Source: an uncultured Alistipes sp.
GTDB taxonomy: Bacteria; Bacteroidota; Bacteroidia; Bacteroidales; Rikenellaceae
NCBI GenBank assembly: GCA_900768015.1
Contig: CAAGBI010000055.1
Location: 1 to 51,574, forward strand
Length of the DNA stretch: 51,574 nt
Reading direction: 5' to 3'
A model generated the notes under the pieces. The model did not search any database, had not been told where the DNA came from, and saw nothing but the letters and a program-made list of their open reading frames with translations. Positions 1-8,714 of the stretch are shown here, piece by piece (within the stretch, counting starts at the first letter, position 1; each line of letters begins with the position of its first letter). The translations under genes were made by a program, and so were the position numbers.

Positions 1-586
1 CATCCAACATCTCGTGACGAGGATATGACTTCACTGAGCCTGCAGCGATCTCCTTGTTCAATGCAGCGTAAGCACCCAAGAGGAGCTGCTGACCGGTCTG
101 ACCACGAGCATAGAATGTACGAGACAACTGAGGACCACCGAATGAACGGTTAGCCAACAAGCCGCCGTACTCACGAGCGAAAGGTACACCCTGAGCTACG
201 CACTGGTCAATGATGAGGTTCGATACCTCAGCCAAACGATATACATTAGCCTCACGAGCACGATAGTCACCACCCTTGATGGTATCGTAGAAGAGGCGAT
301 AGATAGAGTCGTTGTCGTTCTGATAGTTCTTTGCAGCGTTGATACCACCCTGTGCAGCGATAGAGTGCGCACGACGAGGTGAGTCAGAGATGCAGAAAAT
401 CTTTACGTTGTAGCCGAGCTCACCGAGTGAAGCAGCTGCAGAGGCACCACCAAGACCGGTACCTACAACGATGATGTCCAACTTACGCTTATTAGCAGGG
501 CTGACAACCTTGATAGCTGCCTTATGGTTGCTCCACTTCTGAGCCAACTCACCTGCTGGAGTCTTAGCATCTAATTTATAAGCCAT
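1..586 (-). CDS. sdhA: Succinate dehydrogenase / fumarate reductase flavoprotein subunit, N-terminal part (cut by window edge)
   Basis: The reverse strand reads an open frame from ATG at 586 to the left edge, about 195 codons. It begins MAYKLDAKTPAGELAQKWSN and then shows a dinucleotide-binding strand and glycine loop (DIIVVGTGLGGASAAASLGE), followed by RRAHSIAAQGGINAAKN. That second motif carries the histidine that binds FAD covalently in this family. The protein is the catalytic subunit that interconverts succinate and fumarate at the membrane with the cytochrome b subunit encoded just upstream, 39 bases away in the same direction. The iron-sulfur subunit is expected beyond the left edge. 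Whether it works mainly as fumarate reductase, as is common in anaerobic Bacteroidota, cannot be told from sequence. Confidence 0.95.
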   Translation of the reverse strand, partial: MAYKLDAKTPAGELAQKWSNHKAAIKVVSPANKRKLDIIVVGTGLGGASAAASLGELGYNVKIFCISDSPRRAHSIAAQGGINAAKNYQNDNDSIYRLFYDTIKGGDYRAREANVYRLAEVSNLIIDQCVAQGVPFAREYGGLLANRSFGGPQLSRTFYARGQTGQQLLLGAYAALNKEIAAGSVKSYPRHEMLD

Positions 587-625
587 AATATATTTGTGTT
601 TTTATTGTTTCAACAAGTGAGGTAA

Positions 626-1366
626 TTATACGAACAACAAGAGCTCCTTCTGCTCAAGAGCGATGTACTCGTTGATAATCTCGGGGTTAGTCTGTGTCTG
701 AACGAAGCAGAAGATAGCCACAGCAGCAAAGCCCAAGAGGATGAGGGTAGCTACGATGTTAGAACCGAGCTTCAAGCGGGGATACCACTTGTCGTTTGCA
801 GCACCAACGCTCTGGAACATAGACCACACACCGTGTGTGAGGTGGAACCACAAAGCTACGAACCATACGATGTAGAGTGCAACATTGTACCACTTAGAGA
901 AGGTTACCATCATAAGTGCAGCACCATTAGTAACAGCGACGCCGTCGCAAGCGTGGTGACCCAAAATCTCCTGAAGCTGCATCTTAGACCAGAAGTGTAC
1001 GAGGTGAAGGCCAAGACCAAGAACAACGATGATACCCAAAACAAGCATGTTCTTTGATGCCCAGCTTACGCCCTTCTCCTTAACAGTTACAGCGTAGCGC
1101 TGCTTACCGCGTGCACGGTAGTTGTCGAGGTTGAGGATGAATGCGTACACAAAGTGAATAAGCACCATCGCAGCCAAGCCAACAGTTGCAACGAGTGCAT
1201 ACCAGTTAGCACCGAGGAACGCACAGATCTTGTTGTAAGAGGGTGCGTCGATCACCATTACGAGGTTCATTGCCATGTGGAAAAGAACAAAGAGAACAAG
1301 GACGCAGCCAGTGAGGCTCATAACGACCTTCTTTCCCACTGATGATTTAGTTAGAAAACAACTCAT
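626..1366 (-). CDS. sdhC: Succinate dehydrogenase / fumarate reductase cytochrome b subunit
   Basis: A 246-residue membrane protein of the five-helix, di-heme cytochrome b558 type found with Bacteroidota fumarate reductases. Hydrophobic helices lie near residues 14-36, 54-78, 106-126, 157-178 and 203-225. Histidines suited to heme ligation sit in or beside them (FHMAMN, LIHFVYAF, LHLVHFW, WFHLTHG). It anchors the flavoprotein and iron-sulfur subunits and exchanges electrons with menaquinone. It is the first gene of the operon and sdhA follows after 39 bases. A -7 element for the operon lies at 1462-1469. The start ATG at 1366 gives the usual family length. Confidence 0.93.
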   Translation of the reverse strand: MSCFLTKSSVGKKVVMSLTGCVLVLFVLFHMAMNLVMVIDAPSYNKICAFLGANWYALVATVGLAAMVLIHFVYAFILNLDNYRARGKQRYAVTVKEKGVSWASKNMLVLGIIVVLGLGLHLVHFWSKMQLQEILGHHACDGVAVTNGAALMMVTFSKWYNVALYIVWFVALWFHLTHGVWSMFQSVGAANDKWYPRLKLGSNIVATLILLGFAAVAIFCFVQTQTNPEIINEYIALEQKELLLFV

Positions 1367-1461
1367 AGTGTAAAAAAATTAGTTATATTTGTAAATAGTT
1401 TTGTTGTCTATTGTGTTACACAAGTGCGCACACCGCGCATTAAACACGGCAAATGCTTTTG

Positions 1462-1469
1462 CAAAGATA
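1462..1469 (-). promoter_or_regulatory. Promoter -7 element for sdhCA
   Basis: Reading the reverse strand, TATCTTTG matches the Bacteroidota -7 consensus TAnnTTTG exactly. It lies about 95 bases before the sdhC start. No well-spaced TTTG (-33) is visible, so the call rests on the -7 box alone. Confidence 0.55.
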
Positions 1470-1582
1470 AGAAATGTTTGCAGAATAACAATACCAAAAC
1501 ACACTTTTTACATGTTAAAAATAGCACATTTCGACCAATATTAAATAATATATATAGGTAACCAGCTAATAATATCGCAATT

Positions 1583-2119
1583 ATGGAGGATAAGAAGAGT
1601 ATAAGAGGCGAGGTGCGTCGTCGCATAAAACTTATGTCGGAGGAGGAAAAACAGAGCAGTGCCGCGGTAATTTTCGCCAAAGTGGAGGCTACGGAGGCCT
1701 TTGCCCGTGCCAACTGCATCGCCCTGTTCGTGGCTATGTGGGACGAGGTGCCCACCACCGAGGTGTTGGAGCGTTGGCGCAACATGGGTAAGCGCATTGT
1801 GGTGCCTCGCGTCGAGGGTGACATCATGCGCTACTACGACTACCACCCCGACAAGATGGCCGTGGGAGCCTTCGGCATCGTCGAGCCTACGGGCAATGAT
1901 GAGGTATGGGCTGATGCCATCGACCTGATGATTGTTCCTGCGCGCGCCTTTACGCCCGAGGGTGACCGTTTGGGTCGTGGTGGCGGTTTCTACGATAAGT
2001 ATATGTCGCTCGAGGACTTCCGCGCGGTTAAGTATGGCGTGGCGTTTGGTTGTCAGATATTCAACTCGCTACCCACCGACCCACACGACATTCAGGTAGA
2101 CGGAGTTTTTACAAATTAG
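1583..2119 (+). CDS. 5-formyltetrahydrofolate cyclo-ligase
   Basis: A 178-residue protein with the full layout of the family (MTHFS/YgfA). It has an N-terminal basic stretch (RGEVRRRIKLMSEEE), a central substrate region with VPRVEGDIMRYY, and the C-terminal nucleotide-binding signature LGRGGGFYDKY near residues 131-141. The enzyme uses ATP to convert 5-formyl-THF to 5,10-methenyl-THF in the cytoplasm, returning stored folate to one-carbon metabolism. It stands alone, divergent from sdhCA and convergent with the phosphohexomutase gene, and shares a bidirectional terminator with the latter. The Bacteroidota promoter for it is not clear. Confidence 0.93.
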   Translation: MEDKKSIRGEVRRRIKLMSEEEKQSSAAVIFAKVEATEAFARANCIALFVAMWDEVPTTEVLERWRNMGKRIVVPRVEGDIMRYYDYHPDKMAVGAFGIVEPTGNDEVWADAIDLMIVPARAFTPEGDRLGRGGGFYDKYMSLEDFRAVKYGVAFGCQIFNSLPTDPHDIQVDGVFTN

Positions 2120-2196
2120 TAATTAGAAATTAGTAATTAGTAATCGCTCATTGCTAATTACTCATCGCTAATTGCTAATTGCTAATTACTAATTAA
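2119..2196. repeat. AT-rich short tandem repeats (TAATTAG / GCTAATT units)
   Basis: Directly after the cyclo-ligase stop, short units are repeated: first AATTAGTAATTAGTAAT-like copies, then GCTAATT copies that are partly their reverse complement. The block could fold back on itself and sits just ahead of the terminator hairpin. It encodes nothing. Confidence 0.6.
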
Positions 2197-2199
2197 TAT

Positions 2200-2240
2200 A
2201 AAACGGGGCTACACCAATGGTGCAACCCCGTTTTCTTTTT
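2200..2240. terminator. Bidirectional terminator between the cyclo-ligase and phosphohexomutase genes
   Basis: AAAACGGGG at 2200-2208 pairs with CCCCGTTTT at 2226-2234, and a T-rich stretch follows on both strands. It lies between two convergent genes. Confidence 0.85.
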
Positions 2241-2251
2241 AGCGTAAGCCC

Positions 2252-3997
2252 TTAGAGCTTAAGCTCCTTTGCAATATCCTCGAGCTTCTTGTCGAGCGCA
2301 GCCAAAGTCTCATCGAACTTATCGACAGACTCCAACTTAGCCTTCACGCCGAAGTAGAACTTAATCTTAGGCTCTGTACCTGATGGGCGTACCGAAACCT
2401 TTGTGCCGTCCTCGGTAATCCACTGCAACACATTGCTCTTCTCGTCGATGCCCTCTATAGGCTTCTTCTCGCCTGTGCGTACATCGAGCTCCTCCAATGT
2501 CTTGTAGTCGAGTATCTTAACTACGGGTGAGCCGAGGATTGCTGTAGGAGGTGTCTGGCGGTAGTCAACCATCATCTGCTGAATCTCCGCTGCGCCATCC
2601 TTACCCTTGCGAACCACATTAACCAAGCCCTCACGGAAGAAGCCATACTTAACATAGAGCTGCTGCAACCACTCGTAGAGTGTGATACCCATAGTGTCGC
2701 GTGCCCATGCTGCAGCCTCCGCAACGAGAGTGATAGCCGCTACGCCATCCTTATCGCGTACGAAGTCGCCAGGCAAGTAACCGAATGACTCCTCGCCACC
2801 GCCGATATACTTAGTCAAGCCCTCCTGCTCGCGGATAATCTTTGCGATATACTTGAAGCCAGTGAGGCAGTTGTAGCACTTAACGCCGAAGTACTCAGCC
2901 ACTGCATCGGGCATCATAGATGTAACGATAGTCTTCACGACGAACTCCTTGCCTGTAATCTTGCCGAGCTCTGCCCATCGTGTGAGCTGGTAGCACATCA
3001 AGAGTACGAGGGTCTGGTTACCGTTCAACAATACATAGTCACCCTTGCCTGTGCGGAGTGCCACGCCAAGACGGTCAGCATCGGGGTCGGTAGCCATTGC
3101 GAAGTCGGCACCCTCCTTCTCAGCAAGCTCAATAGCCATAGCCATGGTCTTACGCTCCTCGGGGTTGGGCGATGCAACAGTTGGGAAGTTACCATCGAGC
3201 ACCATCTGCTCCTCCACACATATAATATTATTAAAGCCATAGTTGCGCAACGACTGTGGAACGAGCTTCACACCTGCACCATGCAAAGGTGTGTAGACAA
3301 TCTTCATGTCGTTGTACTTCGCCACCGACTCGGGAGAGAGCGAGAGGTCCTTAATGGCTGCCAAATACTTCTTGTCGAACTCGTCACCAAGGATATGGAT
3401 ATTCTCGGCATTCTTGCCTGTGAGCACCTGGCTATTGTCGGTAATCTTACCCACCTCTGCGATGATGTTTACATCGTGGGGCGAAGTAACCTGTGAGCCA
3501 TCGTTCCAGTATGCCTTGTAGCCGTTGTACTCCTTGGGGTTGTGCGATGCTGTCACCATAACACCCGACTGGCAACCGAGCTCACGAATTGCGAACGATA
3601 GCTCGGGAGTGGGGCGAAGTGCATCGAAGAGATATACAATAAAGCCGTTAGATGCGAAGATGTCCGCTACGCGCTCTGCGAACATGCGCGAGTTGTTACG
3701 GCTGTCGTGAGAGATGGCAACCTTGATCTGCTCGCCTGCGAAGTTGAGCTTAAGATAGTTTGCAAGTCCCTGAGTAGCAGCACCTACGGTGTAGATATTC
3801 ATGCGATTAGTACCCACGCCCATGATGCCGCGCAAGCCACCTGTACCAAACTCGAGATCCTTATAGAAGCTCTCAACAAGCTCATTATGATTGTTCTCCA
3901 TCAGGAAGCGAACCTCCTGCTTAGTCGCCTCGTCGTAGTTACCGTCGAGCCACGCCTGTGCTTTCGACGCTACCAACTTATCCAAATCGTTTGTCAT
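2252..3997 (-). CDS. Phosphoglucomutase / phosphomannomutase (alpha-D-phosphohexomutase family)
   Basis: A 581-residue cytoplasmic enzyme that moves phosphate between C1 and C6 of glucose (or mannose) phosphate. All four family landmarks are present in order: the phosphoserine loop VTASHNPKEYNGYK (active serine about residue 151), the metal-binding loop ATDPDADRLG near 300, the sugar-binding loop GGEESFGY near 400, and the phosphate-binding loop RPSGTEPKIKFY near 535. Length fits the long PgcA-like subgroup rather than the roughly 460-residue PMM/PGM proteins. Substrate preference cannot be settled by eye. It is a single gene transcribed away from dnaA, with a -7 element at 4053-4060. Confidence 0.93.
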   Translation of the reverse strand: MTNDLDKLVASKAQAWLDGNYDEATKQEVRFLMENNHNELVESFYKDLEFGTGGLRGIMGVGTNRMNIYTVGAATQGLANYLKLNFAGEQIKVAISHDSRNNSRMFAERVADIFASNGFIVYLFDALRPTPELSFAIRELGCQSGVMVTASHNPKEYNGYKAYWNDGSQVTSPHDVNIIAEVGKITDNSQVLTGKNAENIHILGDEFDKKYLAAIKDLSLSPESVAKYNDMKIVYTPLHGAGVKLVPQSLRNYGFNNIICVEEQMVLDGNFPTVASPNPEERKTMAMAIELAEKEGADFAMATDPDADRLGVALRTGKGDYVLLNGNQTLVLLMCYQLTRWAELGKITGKEFVVKTIVTSMMPDAVAEYFGVKCYNCLTGFKYIAKIIREQEGLTKYIGGGEESFGYLPGDFVRDKDGVAAITLVAEAAAWARDTMGITLYEWLQQLYVKYGFFREGLVNVVRKGKDGAAEIQQMMVDYRQTPPTAILGSPVVKILDYKTLEELDVRTGEKKPIEGIDEKSNVLQWITEDGTKVSVRPSGTEPKIKFYFGVKAKLESVDKFDETLAALDKKLEDIAKELKL

Positions 3998-4052
3998 AGT
4001 GCTATTAGTTATATTTATAGATTATTGTTTGCTCAATAAAAAATCCGATATG

Positions 4053-4060
4053 CAAATATA
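4053..4060 (-). promoter_or_regulatory. Promoter -7 element for the phosphohexomutase gene
   Basis: Reverse-strand TATATTTG fits TAnnTTTG exactly, about 55 bases before the start codon. No clear -33 TTTG is seen. Confidence 0.5.
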
Positions 4061-4181
4061 CAAAAAATTATTGAAACTCTACTATATCAGACGATTAAAT
4101 TTTCTTGCAAAAATCACACCCGAAAGGCCTTACTAAAAAAATCGAATTTTGCAACTCTTTTTTGAGTTTATTTTAATAAAA

Positions 4182-4190
4182 TTATCCACA
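4182..4190 (+). promoter_or_regulatory. DnaA box overlapping the probable dnaA promoter
   Basis: TTATCCACA is the exact high-affinity DnaA-box consensus. It lies about 150 bases before the dnaA start. Its last two bases are also the first two of CATCTTTG (4189-4196), a 7-of-8 match to the Bacteroidota -7 element. Bound DnaA would cover the promoter, which suggests negative autoregulation. Confidence 0.6.
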
Positions 4191-4341
4191 TCTTTGCAAT
4201 GTCAAAAACGGCTTAATTGTCCCCGACAAATCGAAGCTGGTTTTAGCAGAAAGATATATAAAAGCGTAACTAATTGAAGCAGAGCATTTGAACTGTTTCG
4301 GGGGAGTTATCGCCCCATATAAAATAGAGTAAAAGATCGTG

Positions 4342-5745
4342 ATGACGCAAACGGATACATACACTAAAGTGTGGCAAGACTGCCTCGACAGACTCCAACT
4401 CACAATCACCGAGGAGGAGTATGTGAAGTGGTTTAAGCCCATCCGTCCTATCGGGTTTGATGGCTCAAACCTCCGCTTGCGCGTGCCCAACGAGAGCTTC
4501 GTTGTAAACATCGAGAAGCTCTTCCTCTCACGCCTTAAGCCCATCATCATGGAGCTATATGGTGCTGACACTCAGCTTCATTATGCCGTACCTCGCGAGG
4601 TGCGCCCACAGCAGACCGAGACTACCGCAACGGCAGTTCCCGAGTTTGCGCGCCCCATCGACACTGCAAAGATACAAAATCCTTTTGCATTACCAGGCCT
4701 TCGCCGCATAGTTATTGACCCACAGCTCAACCTCAACTACACCTTCGACAACCATATCGAGGGTGAGTGTAACCGCTTGGCACGCTCTGCGGGTATGGCC
4801 GTGGCAGTATCTCCAGGTAGCACCGCCTTCAACCCATTATATATATATGGTGACTCAGGTTTGGGTAAGACACACATCGCCCAGGCTATCGGTCACGAGG
4901 TGCGTCAGCGCCACCCCGAGTTGCAGGTGTTGTATGTCTCGATGAATAAGTTCCAGGCGCAGTTCCAGACAGCCTACAAGAATGGTGAGATTACCGACTT
5001 CATCAACTTCTATCAGATGGTCGATGTATTGATTATCGACGACATCCAGGAGCTTACGGGTAAGACAGGTACACAGAATGTATTCTTCAACATCTTCAAC
5101 CACCTTCAGTTGGCGGGCAAGCAGCTCATCCTCACATCGGATAAGCCACCCGTTGAGCTTAAGGACATCGAGCAGCGACTTCTCACTCGTTTTAAGTGGG
5201 GTCTCTCGGCGCAGTTGAATGTTCCCGACTACGAGACTAAGGTAAAGATTATCCGCGCTAAGGCGCAGCGCCTCGGCACAAACATCCCCGAGGATGTGGT
5301 TACATACCTCGCGGAGAACATCTCGGCTAATGTGCGTGAGATTGAGGGTGCCCTCTCGTCGCTTATCGCCAACGCCTCGTTCCTCGGCCGCAAGATTACC
5401 ATCTCGCTTGCTAAGGATATCTTGAAGGTCTATGTTAAGCTCACACAGCGCGAGATTACCATCGACCACATCGTGAAGGTTGTTTGCGAGTACTACGACA
5501 TCGAGCTTGACACCTTTAACTCTACAAAGCGTACACGCGATGTAGCCCAGGCACGCCAGGTGGCAATGTTCCTCGCGAAGCAGCACACCAAGGCTCCACT
5601 CACGGTTATCGGCTCGTCGATAGGTGGTCGTAATCACGCTACGGTACTCCACTCGTGCAAGGCAGTGGCGGACATGATGGATACCGACAAGACATTCAAG
5701 GCACAGATTGAGGAGATTGAGAAGATAGTACTTAATAAAAATTAA
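4342..5745 (+). CDS. dnaA: Chromosomal replication initiator protein DnaA
   Basis: A 467-residue protein with all four DnaA domains. The N-terminal helical DnaB-interaction domain (WQDCLDRLQLTITEEEYVKW) is followed by a linker near 85-115. The AAA+ ATPase has Walker A GDSGLGKTH near 170-178 and Walker B VLIIDDIQEL near 230. The C-terminal DNA-binding domain has the box-recognition signature IGGRNHATVLHS near 428-439. It opens the chromosomal origin and also acts as a transcription factor. ATG at 4342 is preferred over the GTG one codon upstream at 4339. The gene stands alone, without the dnaN-recF neighbours of many bacteria, which is usual for this phylum. A DnaA box lies in its own promoter, and a strong hairpin ends it. 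Confidence 0.97.
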   Translation: MTQTDTYTKVWQDCLDRLQLTITEEEYVKWFKPIRPIGFDGSNLRLRVPNESFVVNIEKLFLSRLKPIIMELYGADTQLHYAVPREVRPQQTETTATAVPEFARPIDTAKIQNPFALPGLRRIVIDPQLNLNYTFDNHIEGECNRLARSAGMAVAVSPGSTAFNPLYIYGDSGLGKTHIAQAIGHEVRQRHPELQVLYVSMNKFQAQFQTAYKNGEITDFINFYQMVDVLIIDDIQELTGKTGTQNVFFNIFNHLQLAGKQLILTSDKPPVELKDIEQRLLTRFKWGLSAQLNVPDYETKVKIIRAKAQRLGTNIPEDVVTYLAENISANVREIEGALSSLIANASFLGRKITISLAKDILKVYVKLTQREITIDHIVKVVCEYYDIELDTFNSTKRTRDVAQARQVAMFLAKQHTKAPLTVIGSSIGGRNHATVLHSCKAVADMMDTDKTFKAQIEEIEKIVLNKN

Positions 5746-5750
5746 TAAAA

Positions 5751-5779
5751 AAGCAGTCCAAACGGGCTGCTTTTTTTTT
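5751..5779 (+). terminator. dnaA terminator
   Basis: AAGCAGTCC (5751-5759) pairs with GGGCTGCTT (5764-5772) around a 4-base loop, and the T-run continues to 5779. It starts six bases after the dnaA stop. Confidence 0.9.
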
Positions 5780-5851
5780 GATTTAATCATGTATATGTAA
5801 GATAGTTAATTTATTGTTAGCGGCAGTAGATGTCTGCCTTATCACAACAAA

Positions 5852-8554
5852 TTAAAGACCCGTGATACGCTTTATCTCGTTTAGCTTATTCAACGCCTCA
5901 AGGGGTGTAAGAGAGTTAATATCTAAGCCCTTAATCTGGTCGCGAATAGCAACCAACACGGGGTCATCGAGCTGGAACATAGAGAGTTGTATATTATCCT
6001 TGGTCTCAATAGCCGATGCCGCCACGGCGCGCTTCTTGCCACGCTCCTTGATAGCGCCGCTTGGCACAATCTCTCCCGAGCCATAGACTTTTTCAAGGTT
6101 GCCCAATATCGCCTCGGCACGCGACACGATGGAGCGAGGCATACCCGCCATGCGTGCCACATGAATACCAAATGAGTGCTCCGTGCCACCGCGCACAAGC
6201 TTACGCAGGAAGACGATGTTGTTATCCACCTCCTTCACCGTAACATGGTAGTTCTTCACGCGGGGCAGCATATTCTCAATCTCGTTGAGCTCGTGGTAGT
6301 GCGTAGCGAAGAGCGTCTTTGCTGCACCGAGACCATTGTTGTGGAGATACTCCACCATAGCCCACGCGATAGAGATACCGTCGTAGGTACTTGTGCCACG
6401 GCCAATCTCGTCAAGAAGAACGAGCGAGCGGGGCGATATGTTATTGAGGATGCTTGCCGACTCCAACATCTCGACCATGAAGGTTGACTCACCCTCAGCG
6501 AGGTTATCCGAAGCTCCCACGCGCGTAAATATCTTATCCACAACGCCTATGCGTGCCGCCTTTGCAGGTACGAACGAACCCATCTGCGCCATAAGCACGA
6601 TGAGTGCCGTCTGGCGAAGCAGTGCCGACTTACCCGACATATTGGGACCTGTGATGACGATAATCTGCTGCTCCGTAGTGTCGAGTTTTACACTATTGGG
6701 AACATACTCCTCCCCTATCGCCATAAGTGTTTCGATGACGGGATGGCGGCCATCGGTAATGTCGATAACATCCGAGTCGTCGACCACAGGGCGCACATAG
6801 CGGCGCTCCGTGGCTATGCGTGCCAACGACTGTAAACAGTCGGTGTAGGCGATAGCCTGAGCATTGCGCTGCAGGGGCACGATATATTGTGCTATGAACG
6901 CCACAAGCTGGGCGTATAGCTGTGTCTCTATCTGTATGATGCGCTCCTCGGCACCAAGAATTTTCTGCTCATACTCCTTCAACTCCTCGGTGATGTAGCG
7001 CTCAGCATCCGTAAGCGTCTGCTTGCGTATCCACGATGCGGGGACCTTGTCCTTGTGGGTGTTACGCACCTCGATGTAGTAGCCGAAGACATTGTTGTAG
7101 GCCACCTTCAACGAGGGGATGCCTGTAAGTTCGCTCTCGCGCTCCTGCAACGAGCGTAGGTAGTCCTTGCCATGAAGCGCTATGGTGCGCAACTCATCCA
7201 ACTCTGCCGATACGCCCGAGGCGATGATGCCTCCCTTGTGTATCTGATTGGTCTCGGGGTCGGGGAAGATGTCGGTCTCGAGGCGCTTGACAACCACCTC
7301 CAACTTATCGAGTCGCTCTGCCAAGGCGAGCAACGCCTCGCAGTCCGTAGACTCCATCATCGCCTTGACCATCTCCACGGCGCGCAACGAGTGCTTCAGC
7401 TGTATAAGTTCGCGAGGCGTGATGCGCTCGGTCGCTATGCGCGAGGCCATGCGCTCGAGGTCGCCAATAAGGGCTATCTGCTCACGCATAGAGAAGGCAA
7501 AGTCGGCATCCATAACGAAGTGCTCGACAACATCCTGGCGCTGTGCAATCCTCTTCGTATCCATCAAGGGCATTGCCACCCAGCGCTTTAGCTGTCGGCC
7601 ACCCATGGGTGTAAGCGTGCGGTCAATGGTGTCGACAAAGCTGCATCGCGCCACCGAGCTATTCGAGTTGAAGAGCTCGAGGTTGCGGATGGTGAAGCGG
7701 TCGATCCACACCGAGTCGCCACGCTCAATGCGCGAGATAGATGATATGTGTGCGGTCTGCTTATGCTCCGTGAACTCCAAGTAGTAGAGGATAGCGCCCG
7801 CGGCCGAGATACCCGCACTCATAGTCTCAATGCCGAAGCCCTTGAGCGACTGCACGCCGAGCTGCTTGGTGAGCTTATCGCGGTTTACCGACTCGGAGAA
7901 TACCCACTCGTCGAGGCGATAGGTATAGTGCTTGGAGCCAAAGGCGTCGTTGAAGCGCTCCTCCATGCCACGCTGGAAGACAATCTCGCGGGGCTGAAGG
8001 CTTGAGATAAGCTTATCGACATATGCGTCATCGCCCTCAGCAACATAGAACTCGCCAGTCGAGAGGTCGAGGAATGCTATGCCCGTAGTAGTCTTTGAGA
8101 AGTAGACCGAGGCGAGGAAGGTATTTTCCTTGCCCGCCACGAGGTTCTCGCCCATGACAATACCGGGAGTTACCATCTCCACCACGCCACGCTTTACGAG
8201 GCCCTTGACCATCTTGGGGTCTTCGAGCTGCTCGCATATAGCCACACGCTCGCCCGCTCTCACGAGCTTGGGCATGTAGTTATCCAAGGCATGATATGGG
8301 AAGCCCGCCAACTCGACATACGACGCAGCACCATTGGCACGACGCGTGAGCGTGATGCCCAAGATACCACTCGCCTTGATGGCATCCTCACCGAAGGTCT
8401 CGTAGAAGTCACCCACGCGGAACAGTAGTATCGCATCGGGGTGGATGGCCTTGATTTGGTAGTATTGCTTCATCAGAGGGGTCTCGACATACTTCTTCTC
8501 CTTCGATGCCTTTGCCTCTGTTGTGTTGTCGCTATTTTTCTTTGGTCTACTCAT
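5852..8554 (-). CDS. mutS: DNA mismatch repair protein MutS
   Basis: A 900-residue MutS1-type protein that binds mispaired bases and recruits MutL. The N-terminal mismatch-binding domain has the intercalating motif within LLFRVGDFYETFGEDA. The core clamp follows, then the ATPase with Walker A GPNMSGKS at 636-643 and Walker B LVLLDEIGRGTSTYDG near 710. The helix-turn-helix dimer region is at the C terminus. The frame stays open for 33 more codons upstream, but a perfect -7 element (8582-8589) lies inside that extension. The start is therefore ATG at 8554, beginning MSRPKKNSDN. The gene is transcribed toward dnaA and no terminator is obvious. Confidence 0.97.
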   Translation of the reverse strand: MSRPKKNSDNTTEAKASKEKKYVETPLMKQYYQIKAIHPDAILLFRVGDFYETFGEDAIKASGILGITLTRRANGAASYVELAGFPYHALDNYMPKLVRAGERVAICEQLEDPKMVKGLVKRGVVEMVTPGIVMGENLVAGKENTFLASVYFSKTTTGIAFLDLSTGEFYVAEGDDAYVDKLISSLQPREIVFQRGMEERFNDAFGSKHYTYRLDEWVFSESVNRDKLTKQLGVQSLKGFGIETMSAGISAAGAILYYLEFTEHKQTAHISSISRIERGDSVWIDRFTIRNLELFNSNSSVARCSFVDTIDRTLTPMGGRQLKRWVAMPLMDTKRIAQRQDVVEHFVMDADFAFSMREQIALIGDLERMASRIATERITPRELIQLKHSLRAVEMVKAMMESTDCEALLALAERLDKLEVVVKRLETDIFPDPETNQIHKGGIIASGVSAELDELRTIALHGKDYLRSLQERESELTGIPSLKVAYNNVFGYYIEVRNTHKDKVPASWIRKQTLTDAERYITEELKEYEQKILGAEERIIQIETQLYAQLVAFIAQYIVPLQRNAQAIAYTDCLQSLARIATERRYVRPVVDDSDVIDITDGRHPVIETLMAIGEEYVPNSVKLDTTEQQIIVITGPNMSGKSALLRQTALIVLMAQMGSFVPAKAARIGVVDKIFTRVGASDNLAEGESTFMVEMLESASILNNISPRSLVLLDEIGRGTSTYDGISIAWAMVEYLHNNGLGAAKTLFATHYHELNEIENMLPRVKNYHVTVKEVDNNIVFLRKLVRGGTEHSFGIHVARMAGMPRSIVSRAEAILGNLEKVYGSGEIVPSGAIKERGKKRAVAASAIETKDNIQLSMFQLDDPVLVAIRDQIKGLDINSLTPLEALNKLNEIKRITGL

Positions 8555-8581
8555 TGTATTTCGTGGCGTATATATATCATG

Positions 8582-8589
8582 CAAAGGTA
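8582..8589 (-). promoter_or_regulatory. Promoter -7 element for mutS
   Basis: Reverse-strand TACCTTTG matches TAnnTTTG exactly, 28 bases before the mutS ATG. It rules out the longer upstream start. Confidence 0.65.
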
Positions 8590-8639
8590 GTAAAAAAAAT
8601 GGGATATAGGGGCTTATACAGATTTTTTTGTGCTCGCGC

Positions 8640-8670
8640 TTTGAGTTTAGCAAGATTAGTATTAACTTTG
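8640..8670 (+). promoter_or_regulatory. Promoter for the purine nucleoside phosphorylase gene
   Basis: TTTG at 8640-8643 and TAACTTTG at 8663-8670 are separated by 19 bases, a full match to the Bacteroidota -33/-7 consensus. The predicted RNA start leaves a leader of about 40 bases. Confidence 0.8.
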
Positions 8671-8714
8671 TAAGGATATAACCGAGAACATAAAAACTAT
8701 AAAACGATAATACT

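Larger units (their letters stand above)
3998..4341. other. Divergent intergenic region between the phosphohexomutase gene and dnaA
   Basis: This AT-rich region of about 340 bases holds the phosphohexomutase -7 element (4053-4060, reverse strand), a consensus DnaA box (4182-4190) and the probable dnaA promoter. Only one perfect DnaA box was found, with no cluster, so it is not called a replication origin. Confidence 0.6.

Noticed and set aside
3998..4341. Replication origin next to dnaA
   Set aside because: Only one consensus DnaA box and no repeated AT-rich 13-mers; a GC-skew analysis would be needed.
4855..5790. 311-codon reverse-strand frame across dnaA
   Set aside because: It is the antisense of a certain dnaA gene, with no signal or family pattern of its own; GC-rich codons leave the opposite frame open.
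6534..6542. Second perfect DnaA box (TTATCCACA)
   Set aside because: It lies inside mutS coding sequence, alone; a single 9-mer match is expected by chance in a window this long.
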